Source: Cinnamomum chago | Taxonomy: Eukaryota > Streptophyta > Magnoliopsida > Laurales > Lauraceae | Direction of reading: 5' to 3' | Length of the DNA stretch: 64,000 nucleotides | Assembly: GCA_038049695.1 (NCBI GenBank) | Contig: CP142457.1 | Location: 30,097,501 to 30,161,500 of the forward strand | In this document: positions 10,635 through 21,277 of the stretch, in pieces | How the letters are laid out: each line of letters starts with the position of its first letter | How positions within the stretch are numbered: position 1 is the first letter of the stretch | Position numbers and translations under genes: made by a program | Notes under the pieces: model-generated | Seen by the model: only the letters and a program-made list of their open reading frames with translations | The model's database searches: none | Told to the model about the DNA's origin: nothing

Positions 10635-12242
10635 TTACCCTTCTCTGATGAAATCTTTTAAGTGCCCATCCTTGACGAGCTTTTCAAGATGGGACTTGAG
10701 GGCCATGTAGTCCTTGGTTCTGTGCTCATTCTGTTTGTGATAGGTACATAATTTGCTCTGGTTTCGGGTGGAGGGATCACCCTTCATCGGTTGTGGCCAT
10801 TTGAAGTAGGGCTGCGATTTGCTCTTGCTGAGGAGCTTATAAATGGGCTCCTTGAAGATCGTATTCACAACTTTGTAGGAGTGAACGACTGGCTTGGCTG
10901 GCTTGGACTTCCTGTTGGCCCCAGAAGTGGAGGCCGAGATAGTTGCCGAGTTTGTCGAAGCCTTCTTCTTATCTGGTTCCCTTTTGGAGAATTTCTTGTC
11001 CCCTCTGGAGGGTCAATCTTCCTGCCAGAGGCCGAAGCTTTCGTGAGCTCGGGCCTCGTCTTCTTCTTGTTCAATGAACTGGTTCACCCTGGCCTCAATG
11101 CTTTCATTGTGGTTACGAGGAACCGAACTAGGTCTTTTCAGAGATCATTACCTAGGAGTAAAGCTTGTTTGAAGCACATGATGGCCACCCCATCATTGGC
11201 GTCCTCAATCTAGCTGTAGACGGTCCAAAATCTTTTAACAAACTTAGTAATGTTTTCAGTCCGCCTCATTTTGATCGCCATGAGGTCGTCGTTTGTTTTC
11301 GGGATGACCCTGTGCGCCTGAAACTTTTCCACGAATAAGTTTCGGAGCTGCCGCCAGCTCGAAATCGATCCCTCTGGAAGTGCACAGAACCATCTAAAAG
11401 GGAGGTCGCCCAAACTGGAAGAGAAGACTCTGCAGTTTAGGCGTCCGACGTCGCCACATATTGACATTCGCTGGGTGAAGTGCCGAAGATGTGCTGTAGG
11501 GTCTGAGGCTCCGTCATAAAGGACTAGTCTTGGGACACTGAATTTATCAGGGAGGGAGAAGTCTTTTATCTCCCGAGAGAAGGGAGACGTGCCTTGATCC
11601 TCAGTATTATAGGCGTTTAGCCGGTCTCGAGTGAAGCCGACCATCTCCATATTGTGCTGGACCATCTGCTTGACTTGGCGGTCAAGCCATTCTCTCAGGT
11701 CTTCGTTATTCTTCGGTTTCTAGCGCGATCTTCTTGAGTCCTCGTGCAAATGAGTGCTGCTCGAGCCTTCTTCGTAATCTCAGTCTCTCCTCTTGTTGGT
11801 CAGGACTTGAGGCAAGTCCTGCTCGATCGAAGGAGCCCGATCTCGTCTGGGGGACGGAACCTTTGCTTTCTTCTTCTCCTTGAGCTGCCTTCTTAGCTGA
11901 CGAATCAACTCATCTTGCTCTTGGATGACAAGGTTCTGAGCCCTGATATCTAGGAGGAAGGAGTTGTCGTTATCACCATCGTCAGCCTGATGACGGGACT
12001 GATCTTTGCCATCATCCTGGTGACGGGACTAATGAGATTTGGCTACTGATTCTGTGACAGGTCCCTCTACACTCACTGCTACAGATTTTCCATCGGATCT
12101 CCCTTTGCGAGGGACCTCTTAGGACGGCGGTGGTAATGCCTCTGGTGGTGGAAACACCGGTGGTAGCGGCACCAGGGGTGGTAGCGACGAGGCCTTTTGG
12201 GGCCTCGACATTCCTTCGCCATTTCTGGTCTTTGGAGGCATG
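10635..12242 (-). pseudogene. G1 gag remnant
   Basis: Gag begins just after the primer site with a Pro-rich N-terminus (MPPKTRNGEGMSRPQ). The central capsid-type domain at 11210-11665 contains YDGASDPTAHLRHFTQRM and WFCALPEGSISSW. The C-terminal segment at 10635-10868 contains CTYHKQNEHRTKDYMALK, the Tat-type partial zinc knuckle. The polyprotein forms the particle. Broken in several places. Confidence 0.8.
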
Positions 12243-12270
12243 GTCTCTGTAGATTTGGTTTGATCTCGTT

Positions 12271-12288
12271 ACCACAGACGGCGCCAAT
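12271..12288 (-). promoter_or_regulatory. G1 primer-binding site
   Basis: Directly after the 5' LTR end (...CACTCACA) the minus strand reads ATTGGCGCCGTCTGTGG, the form of PBS used by many plant Gypsy elements. The cognate tRNA is not assigned here. Confidence 0.75.
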
Positions 12289-13072
12289 TGTGAGTGCCTA
12301 AATATTACGGACTTAGTCAAGCCGATATTAAGTTTCTGATATTGCTGTAAAACTTCTTTGGAAAAGATTAACCGCCTGAGACCTGAAAGGGAAGGAAGGA
12401 GAGAAAGGTCGAAGGCCTTGGTTGCGTCAGCCGGAGACACTCTGATGCCTAAGTTAGTGCAGTCACTAGACGAATGATGAGTGAGTGGAAAAGAGAGTTT
12501 AGAGTATGGACGTATCTGATAGTCTGCCTTTTGTGGATTTACCTCATGCATATATATAGGGAGAGGTCTCTCCCTTGGTGGAGGTAGGTGGAAGCGCTGT
12601 CCCATTGCCCTATACTATGCTTCCTTAGTGGAGGTAGGCGGATGCACTGTTTCATCGAATCATGCACCGAATCCTCGTATTAATGTGGATGTGATCGTCT
12701 GATGAGGACAACCTCTTATCATAATCCGACGCCTACTTATCTGTCAGTACGTTCTGCAACGCCTCCGTAGCGTTATGGAGTACAATTATGGCTTTGTACT
12801 CATCTTAATTGGTCGTGCCGAGCTGAAGATGATGCCGAGACCAGACATGGATGCATTCTGGCACCGTTACCGAGGTGCATCGTGTCGAGACCGAGATGAG
12901 GCTAGCCGGTACTTTAACCGAAGCTAGCTCAAACTTGGTGCTAGCTAGCACTGTCACCGAGCTCAATGTATCTTGTACTTCTGCCGAGCTTGGATACCGA
13001 GACCGTGATAAGCCAAGTCGGTACTATTACCGAGATTAGCGTAATCCTGTTCTTAGGAGAATGCCCTACACA
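12289..13072 (-). repeat. G1 5' LTR
   Basis: The 784-bp LTR runs from TGTGTAGGGC at 13072 to ...ACTCACA at 12289. Its first 185 bases match 1708-1892. A TATA-like CTATATATATG lies at 12550-12560 on the minus strand, giving a promoter for the sense transcript. The flank right of it is CAATC; its duplicate would be outside the window. Confidence 0.85.
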
Positions 13073-14275
13073 CAATCCATAGAAACTGCTCGTCTCCCCA
13101 ATTATTATCATGTCCTTTTCACTCCATTTCACGATTCATTCTTTAGATTTCATCTTCGTTAGGGTATATAGAGGTAAGCCGTTACGCCTATCTTCTAGAT
13201 TTCTTCTAGATTACAGATTGGGACTCCATTTTAGCCATGGACCCCGGTTTTCAAGACCCGATTTGATCTCCTTTAAATGTGTACATATGAGGACCGTCCC
13301 ATAGCAGTGCTTGTTGTGGCTCACCCTATGTTCCGGGCCCCACCCAATAAAAAAAAAAAAAAAAACTCTATTCGCAATTCTTTCTCTTTCTATATATCAT
13401 TAATGAAGAAGAGGGTGCACCAAATTTGACACTTACCAACTGTTAATCTAATCCTATAACTTGAAATCCAGTAGGAAAAAATGTCTTTCTAAACCATTAA
13501 GTTTGAGGGTTATGGATTAAGGAGCCAGTTAGGATGATCCAAGAAGGTTGATAGTTTGCAAGACCCTATATAGATCTCCTTGAGATCTTTTATCTCCCAC
13601 CTTTACATGGTTGGTACGGCCCCAACTGAGCCCCATGGCAAGCTCTCCCTGATGCTATGTCTGGACGATTTTCACCGAACTATAATTCTTCCTTTGCTTA
13701 TTGTTTTTATATATTTTATGTATCCATGTATTTATCGGTAATGATTATCCTAATAAGGTTCCATGTCTGCCGGTTTGTCACGCCACCCAAAGAAAGAAGA
13801 AAACCTTTCAAAAAAAAATAATAAAGTTAATTTGAGAAAAATGTCCACAACTACTAATTGGAATATGTTTAGAAATCTCATCCTGCATTTCTTTGCCATA
13901 TTGTACCATAAATTTTTAGTCGTTTTCTCTTTTTTGGATTGATAACATGAAAATCAAGTTTAATTGAGAGTATCCAACCGTGTGAATAGCACAATTATTG
14001 TGATGGTCTTCCATATAGGTGAGGTACAAGGATTGATGTTTCGAAAGCTTATGTTAAAAAATTGACTCTCTTCCACCAAGGCAATGTCCAACTGTCCAAG
14101 GATTTGACGGCTTTGAGAGCTTCATTGCTTCCACTCTGCCTTCATCAATCATATAATCTCCTCTGTTGACACAATAAATAACAATTTGAATCACCATACA
14201 CAAAAGCAAGGACTGGCAACGTCCACCCTAACAATATGAACATGTCAAATCCTCTACGATGGATAGGGTTTCCTG
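13073..14275. other. Intergenic host-like DNA, no gene seen
   Basis: This is AT-rich sequence with an A-tract near 13350 and no coding signal of convincing length. ORFs here are short and show no recognisable domain. It forms the left flank of the only non-transposon island in the window. Confidence 0.6.
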
Positions 14276-14867
14276 GCAACTCAGGTGCACCTTCTAAAGT
14301 GCTATCCTCTTGTATGGGCTCACTTGAGATGCATCTTATTCGCAGAGGTTGGGTACATATGTTTGGGGTCCACAGAACCTCACCCATAATCTTCACAATC
14401 AATTTTAAACCCTGATAAAAAAAAATTGTTCGCATCTCTTATTTTGATTGACTTTAAAAGTGATTAATGGTTCAAGTAGCGTCAAATTAAAAATAACCAC
14501 AATTCAAAAAGAGTAGATAAGTGTGACTAGCTTGGTCTTGTCAAAGGTGCATTCCAAGTTCAAGGGCAACAAGCAACTCAGGTGCACCTTCTAAAGTGCT
14601 ATCCTCTTGTATGGGCTCACTTGGGATGCATCTTATTCGCAGAGGTTGGGTACATATGGTTGGGGTCCATAGAACCTCACCCATAATCTTCGCAATCAAT
14701 TTTAAACCCTGATAATTTTTTTTGTTTGCATCTTTTATTTTGATTGACTTTAAAAGTGATTAATGGTTCAAGTAGCGTCAAATTAAAAATAACCACAATT
14801 CAAAAAGAGTAGGTAGTGTGACTAGCTTGGTCTTGTCAAAGGTGCATTCCAAGTTCAAGGGCAACAA
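14276..14867. repeat. Tandem direct duplication, 297 bp and 295 bp
   Basis: Copies 14276-14572 and 14573-14867 abut and share nearly all bases. The main difference lies in the A/T run near 14415 and 14712. Both begin gcaactcaggtgcacc. There is no TG/CA, primer site or inverted end, so this is a segmental tandem duplication, not a transposon pair. Confidence 0.9.
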
Positions 14868-15029
14868 AACTAAGTCATAGAAGGTTTCCACCAAAAAAAA
14901 GAAAAAGAAAAAAGAAAAAAAAAAGCAATTGAAGGTGCAAAAGCATTCAATTTTGATAATGCCACTATTACATCTTACTGCATTAATGAAGTTTTACTTA
15001 AAAAAAGGCATAGACCCTCTCTTTTCCAA
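14868..15029. other. A-rich spacer
   Basis: Low-complexity A-rich DNA downstream of the DEFL gene; nothing further seen. Confidence 0.6.
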
Positions 15030-15035
15030 TTTATT
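15030..15035 (-). promoter_or_regulatory. Polyadenylation signal of the DEFL gene
   Basis: AATAAA lies on the minus strand about 72 bases after the DEFL stop codon, a normal distance for a plant 3' UTR. Confidence 0.6.
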
Positions 15036-15106
15036 TTCAAATGCTCCTTTCTCTTTTTCTCTCTATGTTCATATCAACCTTGAGCATCTTGAATAACCAA
15101 TCCACA

Positions 15107-16375
15107 TCAGCACGGCCACCAACACTCGCAGATGGAAGGTTCTGTCTTATTGCAATAAGCGAAGGAGCCTGCATGATTTTCACGGCAAAAGTATATGCAG
15201 CGTTTTGGAATACATTCTTCCCGAGTTGTGTACCTCTCATGGCAATCGCCGGCGTCAGCGCTGTCTGCCATGCATGTCAGACAACATCCCAAATGCTCTT
15301 TACAGTTAGTATACGAATTTATATGAATTTCTTAAACAAAGTTGTCTTCAAATGACAATGAAGTGGAGCTATATGCTGTATGAAAATTTCTTTTTACTTG
15401 ATTTTTGCATCATTAATTTGTCGGACTAATTCCATGATAGTATGATGTGATGATGAAAAAGACTTCACACAAGGAACTGGAAATTTCTCTACATGTTGGA
15501 TCATTCCAATTCAAAAGTTTCTCAACCAGATGGACCCTTAATAGGGACCACAACCATTATACATATAAATAAATAAATAAACATATACATATTACATGAG
15601 AAAATAGTATAAATATGATAATCCATACAAATCCTATTTTCTCATGAAGATATTTTAAGATATTCCTAAAAAAATTCATGGGTTGTATTTATAATATCAT
15701 TTTTCCTTTAGTTGATATCTGTTTTACCTTTTTCCAACCCCATCAGAAGAGATGAGGTTGGAGTGATCAAGATCATGGATTCAAATATGGGTATTGAACT
15801 CTGTATATAGTTGGGTGAGATGATACATATTCACATCCGCATGACTAAACTTTTTACTCAAAAAGCTTAAATAATATGAAATACCTTTAGGGCATATTTA
15901 TTTTCTCAGTATTTTGTTTGTAAGAATTAAAGTAATTTCCTCCTATAAGAGGGGCTAAAACTGAAGAAATAAAGGTCAATATATACAAATGACATAAAAA
16001 AAAGCCTCTCCTATAGGGGATGTTTACAGAACTGCCAAAATAGAAAATCAGATCCTAGGAAAGTGAGCCCCATTTCCCATGCAAAAGGAACAGCAGAACA
16101 AGATAGAAGTGGGTATTCAGGATAGGGCCCACCAGATGTGTGGTGCAGATTCAAGGATCACAAAAGCTTTGAAGCTTTGAAGAGCATCACAAAAGCCTTG
16201 AAGAGAAAGGATAAGTAAGTATTAGAGTAACAAACCGGCAAGGTAAAAGCATATTCAAGTTGAGAAGGACAAGTCCTTAAAAAAAAAAAAAAAAAAAGGA
16301 CAAGTGAGTACCCTCATGGACATAGAAGAAGAGCAGCAGGAAAACCAAGTAAACGGCAGCAAAGAACTTCTTCAT
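15107..16375 (-). CDS. Defensin-like (DEFL) cysteine-rich secreted peptide, two exons
   Basis: Exon 1 is 16312-16375 and exon 2 is 15107-15264; the product is 73 residues. Exon 1 encodes a signal peptide, MKKFFAAVYLVFLLLFF then YVHE, with a Lys-Lys start and a long hydrophobic core. Exon 2 gives a mature peptide with eight cysteines spaced C-x9-C-x4-C-x3-C-x10-C-x7-C-x-C-x3-C. This fits the cysteine-stabilised alpha-beta fold of plant defensins (CxxxC plus CxC). The intron falls at the signal/mature border in phase 1, as in known DEFL genes, and both halves agree in frame. It is likely secreted, with an antimicrobial or cell-signalling role; which one cannot be told. The GxC gamma-core motif is not strict, so it is a divergent member. 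The gene looks intact and is of host origin. Confidence 0.8.
15265..16311 (-). other. Intron of the DEFL gene (1047 bp)
   Basis: The donor is G|GTACTC at 16311 and the acceptor GGCAG| ends at 15265. A perfect TACTAAC branch-point motif lies at 15305-15311, about 41 bases from the acceptor. The donor departs from GTAAGT, which is the weakest part of the model. The intron contains A-rich runs but no second gene that I can support. Confidence 0.7.
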
Positions 16376-16410
16376 CTTTAGTTGAGAGGATGAAAGCTAC
16401 AGAAGAAAGG

Positions 16411-16421
16411 TTGCTACTTAT
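16411..16421 (-). promoter_or_regulatory. TATA box nearest the DEFL start
   Basis: TCTATAAGTAG lies on the minus strand 36-46 bases above the DEFL ATG, which would give a very short leader. The same TATA recurs at about 16531-16541; the third copy reads TTATAAGTAG near 16651. Confidence 0.7.
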
Positions 16422-16772
16422 AGACTCAAACCAAGGCAAAATGCATGTACATAGTTCTCCCATTGCTGTTTATATGTTGCTATTTACACAAATGAAATCC
16501 AATAGATTTTCTTTTCTAGTAATATCCAACTAGCTACTTATAGACTCAAACCAAGGAAAATTGCATGTACATAGTTCTCCCATTGCTGTTTATATGTTGC
16601 TATTTACACAAATGAAATCCAGTAGATTTTTTTTTCTAGTAATATCCAACTAGCTACTTATAACTCAAACCAGGGCAAGATGCATGTACATAGTTCTCCC
16701 ATTGCTGTTTATAGGTTGCTATTTACACAAATGAAATCCAATATATTCTCTTTTCTAGTAATATCCAACTAG
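16414..16772 (-). repeat. Triplicated 120-bp promoter repeat of the DEFL gene
   Basis: Three head-to-tail units start at 16414, 16534 and 16654 (120, 120 and 119 bp). They are about 93-96% alike. Each brings a TATA box, a CATGCA (RY-like) motif and the segment ttctcccattgctgtttata. The nearest unit abuts the transcription start, so the core promoter itself has been duplicated. Confidence 0.9.
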
Positions 16773-16846
16773 CACAATGACCCGTGCTAAGCATGAGTAT
16801 GTGGTATGGCCAAACCAATGCGTTCCTTCCCTATCTCAAACACTCA

Positions 16847-17138
16847 TGTAACACAGGAAAAATTGGGTCACTTCGAGGGGACCCGGATCCTCCAATTAAA
16901 CTCAATAGAGTTGGAATAAATTAGCTTACTTTTATTACTCCAATCACTTCATTAAATACATACTCATGTCTACTGTACTTACCCAAATAATAGGAACAAA
17001 CACGTCAACATACTCAATAATAGCAAAAGAATAGGAATAGACTCAACAATAACGAAAGTAAGGGCCTACAACCCAAGAATAGGCCTACAGCATACTCTAA
17101 CAACCTTGACTCATTCTACTTGGCTTGTGCATGTAACA
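16847..17138 (-). repeat. 292-bp LTR: probable G2 3' LTR
   Basis: It begins TGTTACATGC and ends TGTGTTACA on the minus strand, and a purine-rich AAGGGAAATGAG precedes it, as expected for the 3' LTR of G2. It contains an AATAAA signal. The bases on both sides are also ACTCA (16842-16846 and 17139-17143), so an independent solo LTR inserted at the end of G2 is the alternative reading. Confidence 0.65.
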
Positions 17139-18419
17139 ACTCATTTCCCTTAAAGAACGGCCTTGTCCTCAAGGATGGAAACCTGGAAATTGATTCTTGA
17201 TAAAATCAACATTCTCCCATGTTGCTTCGCCCAGGGAGAGGCCTTGCCAATGGACCAAGATTTCTGATTTCCCTTTCCATACACGATGATCTATGACAGC
17301 TCCAGGACTTGGAATCGCCTTTCCATTCGTTTCAAGCACTGAAGGTAGCTGAGACCAAATGATGATATTGGATCCAACCTTTTTCTTGAGTAAAGAGACG
17401 TGGAAGACTGGATGGATTCAAGCACCATCGGGTAAGTCCAGCTTGTAAGCGACGGCCCCAATGCGTTGCTAAATTTTGAACGGACCATAATATTTACGAG
17501 AGAGTTTCAAATTTTTTCTCATAGACACAGAAATTTGCCTATATGGATGTTACTTTAGGTAAATCCAATCACCAACTGAAAACTCCCTTTCAGTGTGCTT
17601 AGAGTCATAAATACGTTTCATCCTTGCCTGGGCCTCCTTGATATTCTCCTGTGACTCCTTGATCACTACATCCCTGTCAAGTAATTCTTGTTCGACTGCG
17701 GCCACCTTAGCGGTTCCGGGTATGTAAGTAAAAAGACTTGGAGGTGGACGCCCATGCACCACTTCAAATGGTGTCTTTTTAATGGTTGAATGCCAGCTTG
17801 TGTTATAACAAAACTCTGCCATGGTAGCCATTTGACCCAGTTTCTAGGTTGGGAACCTGTTCAGCAACGTAGATACATTTCAAGGGTCCGATTCACCACC
17901 TCACTTTGGCCGTCTGTTTGGGGATGGTATACGGAGTTGAAATTAAAGTCGGTGCCATTTAACTGGAATAGGTCCCGCCAAAACATGCTTGTAAAGGTTG
18001 GGTCGTGATTGCATACAATGGACCTAGGCATTCCATGTAATTGAAATATTTGATCAAAGAAAACTTGTGCAACTCACATGGCCATATATGGATCAGATGT
18101 TGCAATGAAGTGGGCATATCTCGATAACCGATCTACCACAACAAATATAGTAGATTTTCCTTTTGAAATTGGTAACCCATCAATAAGTCCATTGAGATGT
18201 CTTCCCATACCTGATTTGGTATAGGTAAGGGCTAAAGGAGGCCAGCAGAAGTGAGGTGTTCGGCCTTGTTTTGTTGGCAAACATCGCAATTTTGAATATA
18301 CACCTTGATTTGCCCTTGCATACCCTTCCAAGAAAAGGTTGATCAGACTCGATACAAAGATTTTATGAATCCCTCATGTGTGGTATTATGAAATTGCCCG
18401 ATTATATCAATGATGAGAG
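17139..18419 (-). pseudogene. G2 integrase core and chromodomain remnant
   Basis: The integrase core at 18074-18331 shows LNGLIDGLPISKGKSTIFVV and DRLSRYAHFIA. The C-terminal side at 17550-17831 has EFCYNTSWHSTIKKTPFEVV and the GDWIYLK end. Toward 17170-17300 a chromodomain is readable (EILVHWQGLSLGEATWE, then FPGFH). Chromodomains direct chromovirus insertion to marked chromatin. Degraded. Confidence 0.85.
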
Positions 18420-18499
18420 TGTTAGGAATTTTGTATTTGCAATTTGATGGATGCATTTTCACTTTAGCATCACTTGAATTTTCACACACTACAACAAAA

Positions 18500-19320
18500 T
18501 ACAGTTTTTCCAACGCGGTCACCGCATTTGGAAAAATCAGAATTGCGTCGGGACAGGCTTTACCGACGTAGTACAATGCGTTGGCACCACGTCGGCAACC
18601 TAATGCCTGGAAAACCATTCCCGACGTAATAATGTTTAGCGTCGGCTAAAAAGGGCCATTCACCGACGCAATGGTGTGTCGTCCCTAACGTCGGCAATTC
18701 CAACAGCGTCGGCAAAACATCGAACTTAGTGGTCAACCTCACTTCACTGCCAACGCTAAACAACGTCGGTTATACATTTGTCGACGCTAATACTAGCGTC
18801 GGAATACATCTTTGACGACGCATACACAACGCCGGTAATACATATCCTGACGTATTGAAGCATCGGGAAATGTCTTCAACGATGAAGGAGAATTATTTTT
18901 AGAGACGCAGACAGTGCGTCGAGAAATAGATCTACCTAATTTCCGACGCATAATAACATCGGTTATACATTTGCCAACGTACATATTAGCGTCGGAATAC
19001 ATATTTAACGACGCATACACAATGTCGGTAATACATATCCCAACGTGTTGAAGCATCAGGTTATGTCTTTAACGATGCGGGAAAATTACTTTTGGCGACG
19101 CAGAGAGTGCGTCCGGAAATAGATTTACATCATTGCCGACGCATAATAACGTCGGTTATACATTTCCCAACACACATACTAGCGTCGGAATACATACTTG
19201 ACGACACATACACAACGCCAGTCATACATATTCCGACATGTTGACGCATCGAGAAAAGTCTCTAACGCGAGCATGAAATTTACTTTTGGCGACGCAGAGA
19301 GTGCATTGGGAAAAAACTTT
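18500..19320. repeat. CACTA left subterminal repeats
   Basis: Dense short motifs of the type aacgtcgg / ccgacgc run in both orientations. A larger unit of about 190 bp is repeated three times; 'tcggttatacattt' recurs near 18768, 18959 and 19152. In CACTA elements such motifs bind the accessory transposase protein. Confidence 0.8.
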
Positions 19321-19687
19321 TCTTATCAATTAAGAAATAATTGAAAAAATTAGGAAAAAATCCTGTACAATATTTTCCTGTTCAAATCTACATTTTCAAT
19401 ATTGCACAAGCATAAGCATTGATAAACAACAAATAATCCCACATTCATCATGTACCAATAAAAAATAATGAGTCACCAATAAACTAAAACCAATCATAAA
19501 ACTTGTCCATGCCACATAAAATGTAATATCCTACGTAAAAAAAAGTCAAATATCTCAATAAAGTAAATCTCAACTAAAATATAATCATCATCAAATATCC
19601 AAAGTACACCATGAAACACGACCAACAAGGAGCAAAATGAACTTGTTAGAGGGATGACCCATGCCAATTCATAAAACCATCAAATCC

Positions 19688-20023
19688 TTATCTTTCGAAG
19701 GAGCCCGAACCATCCATACCGACCCGGGAAAGCAGCAACTGAATCTGACTCTGCATTTGAACCTGCATAGCTGCCTGATCTTGCATTTGCTTCTGCAAGT
19801 CCGCATACTGTTGCCGCAACTCTTCTTGTGCTTTCAAAGAATCAGCCAGTTGTTGCCGTAGGGTGCTTATCTCAGAAGACATCAAGATACCAGTAGAAGA
19901 TGATGATGGGCCCCTCGAGCGGTACCCTTGCCTCCTTGCGACCCTTTTCCCTAGCAAATTCTCGATCACTTGTTGCTCAGCCACTGGAGAGTTAATTTCA
20001 GGTTGCGACAGTGCATCTTCCAT
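19688..20023 (-). CDS. Putative C-terminal exon of CACTA transposase-associated protein
   Basis: 111 residues begin MEDALSQPEINSP. They contain IENLLGKRVARRQGYRSRG, which resembles the LGxRxGYxRG region near the C-terminus of plant Ptta/En/Spm-type proteins. A Gln-rich coiled coil follows (LRQQLADSLKAQEELRQQY). On the minus strand it would be the last exon of a gene starting at the right part of the element. No matching upstream exons could be recognised. It could be a relic or a short stand-alone ORF. Confidence 0.55.
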   Translation of the reverse strand: MEDALSQPEINSPVAEQQVIENLLGKRVARRQGYRSRGPSSSSTGILMSSEISTLRQQLADSLKAQEELRQQYADLQKQMQDQAAMQVQMQSQIQLLLSRVGMDGSGSFER

Positions 20024-21277
20024 TCTTCACTGCATTATCAAAGCATTCAAATATGTCATGTAATTAATATATGTCAGGCAACTGATAACTAATAGAAGCA
20101 CTGAACAAAATAAGGAAAGATTTCTAGAGATATGACCACTGTTCTTTGTTTTTCTTTTTTTAATTTTGGCAACAGAACAATGCAACTAAGCATTTGGACA
20201 ATTTAAATGGTGTGGCTTCAATTCCTACATGATGCTAAAGAAGACCTGTAGATCTGATATATCACCAACATCTTAGTGCAATAAGATCCTTAAAAATGCT
20301 AATAGAAACATAGAATAATTTATTCTACTGACCTATGTAGTTTGAGTTTTAACAAACAAAAAAAAAAAGAAGAAGGATATAAACATGAATTAACTAAAAT
20401 GACAATTCAATAGGCATTATATGAAACATTACAGAGGCTTAAAGACAATTGGATCAATGTCAAATTTGAATATGGGCATACTGTTAATCTGTCATATGAA
20501 ATTGTGAAGCAGTTTCATAATAACATAATACTCTGCATCGGATTAGAAACTAAATAACAGATCAATTATGTCCTAGTTGGTTATTGGACACTATATTTAT
20601 GAGGGATAAAAGATGAATGAGATCCGGGTTTTGTTCGCCCCCATCGTCATTCCGTTCTTCAGGAACTTTTCCCTTTAAAATATCGTCGTTCCGTTCATGT
20701 GTATCATGTAAACATTGCCCCAAAACCAGGATAGGATGTGAATATACTTTAACATGACTATCATATATGGGATAGGTCTCAAAGCTAAAAGAAACTGATA
20801 AAATGACAGTCATTCTGTGGTAAAACCTTATAAAAATACAAACTATGACATTCTACATAAGAATTACTTGATTTTATTCAATATGTCAACAAATGAAGAA
20901 TCAATTTAATAACACAACTCATAAACACCATCACCAGCACCACAAAAAACATCTCCATTTGCAACCTACATTTTACAGCCAATATCTCCATACAAATAAA
21001 ATTCATCCACTCCACCATCTCCATACAACTCTGGCCTTATTATAAGAACTACAAGCATTCAATTCATCCACTCCACCATCTCCATACAACTTTGGTCTAA
21101 AATTATAAGAACTACAAGCCTTCTCATAAATAGTCCTCATATGGAAAAGGACATTAATACTATGATATTAATATATAAGAATGTGTCTTACTAAAGATGA
21201 GAACTTATCTAGCAAAGCTTTAGTTGCAACTTGCAAGCATAGATCTCAAATTATTTAAGTTAATGGCATTATAGAAG
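20024..21277. other. CACTA interior, left of LTR A
   Basis: AT-rich sequence with short local duplications (tccactccaccatctccatacaac occurs twice near 21008 and 21067). No coding region can be supported. Confidence 0.6.

Larger units (their letters stand above)
1708..13072 (-). mobile_element. G1: Tat-type Ty3/Gypsy retrotransposon with antisense gene
   Basis: This large LTR retrotransposon is read on the minus strand. The 5' LTR is 12289-13072, the primer site follows, then gag, protease, RT, RNase H and integrase down to about 6600. A long 3' region of 4.7 kb carries a plus-strand antisense ORF. Only the first 185 bases of the 3' LTR (1708-1892) are inside the window because copy D interrupts it. 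Those bases differ from the 5' LTR at about 20 positions, so it is old (a few million years). It is clearly broken, with well over half a dozen breaks across pol. Lineage rests on the gag/RT style and on the antisense ORF, which are Tat hallmarks. Confidence 0.85.

Noticed and set aside
12012-12605. 197-codon minus-strand ORF as a gag start
   Set aside because: Most of it lies within the 5' LTR and crosses the primer site. The gag start is better placed at about 12242 in another frame.
14145-14435. 96-codon minus-strand ORF
   Set aside because: No domain, half of it lies in the 297-bp duplication, and the second copy does not keep the frame.
14276-14867. LTR pair of a small retroelement
   Set aside because: The copies abut with no interior, primer site, purine tract or TG/CA ends.
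15041-15355. 104-codon plus-strand ORF with a hydrophobic start
   Set aside because: It is the antisense of DEFL exon 2 and its acceptor region. The minus-strand model has signal peptide, phase match, branch point and cysteine pattern; this one has no domain.
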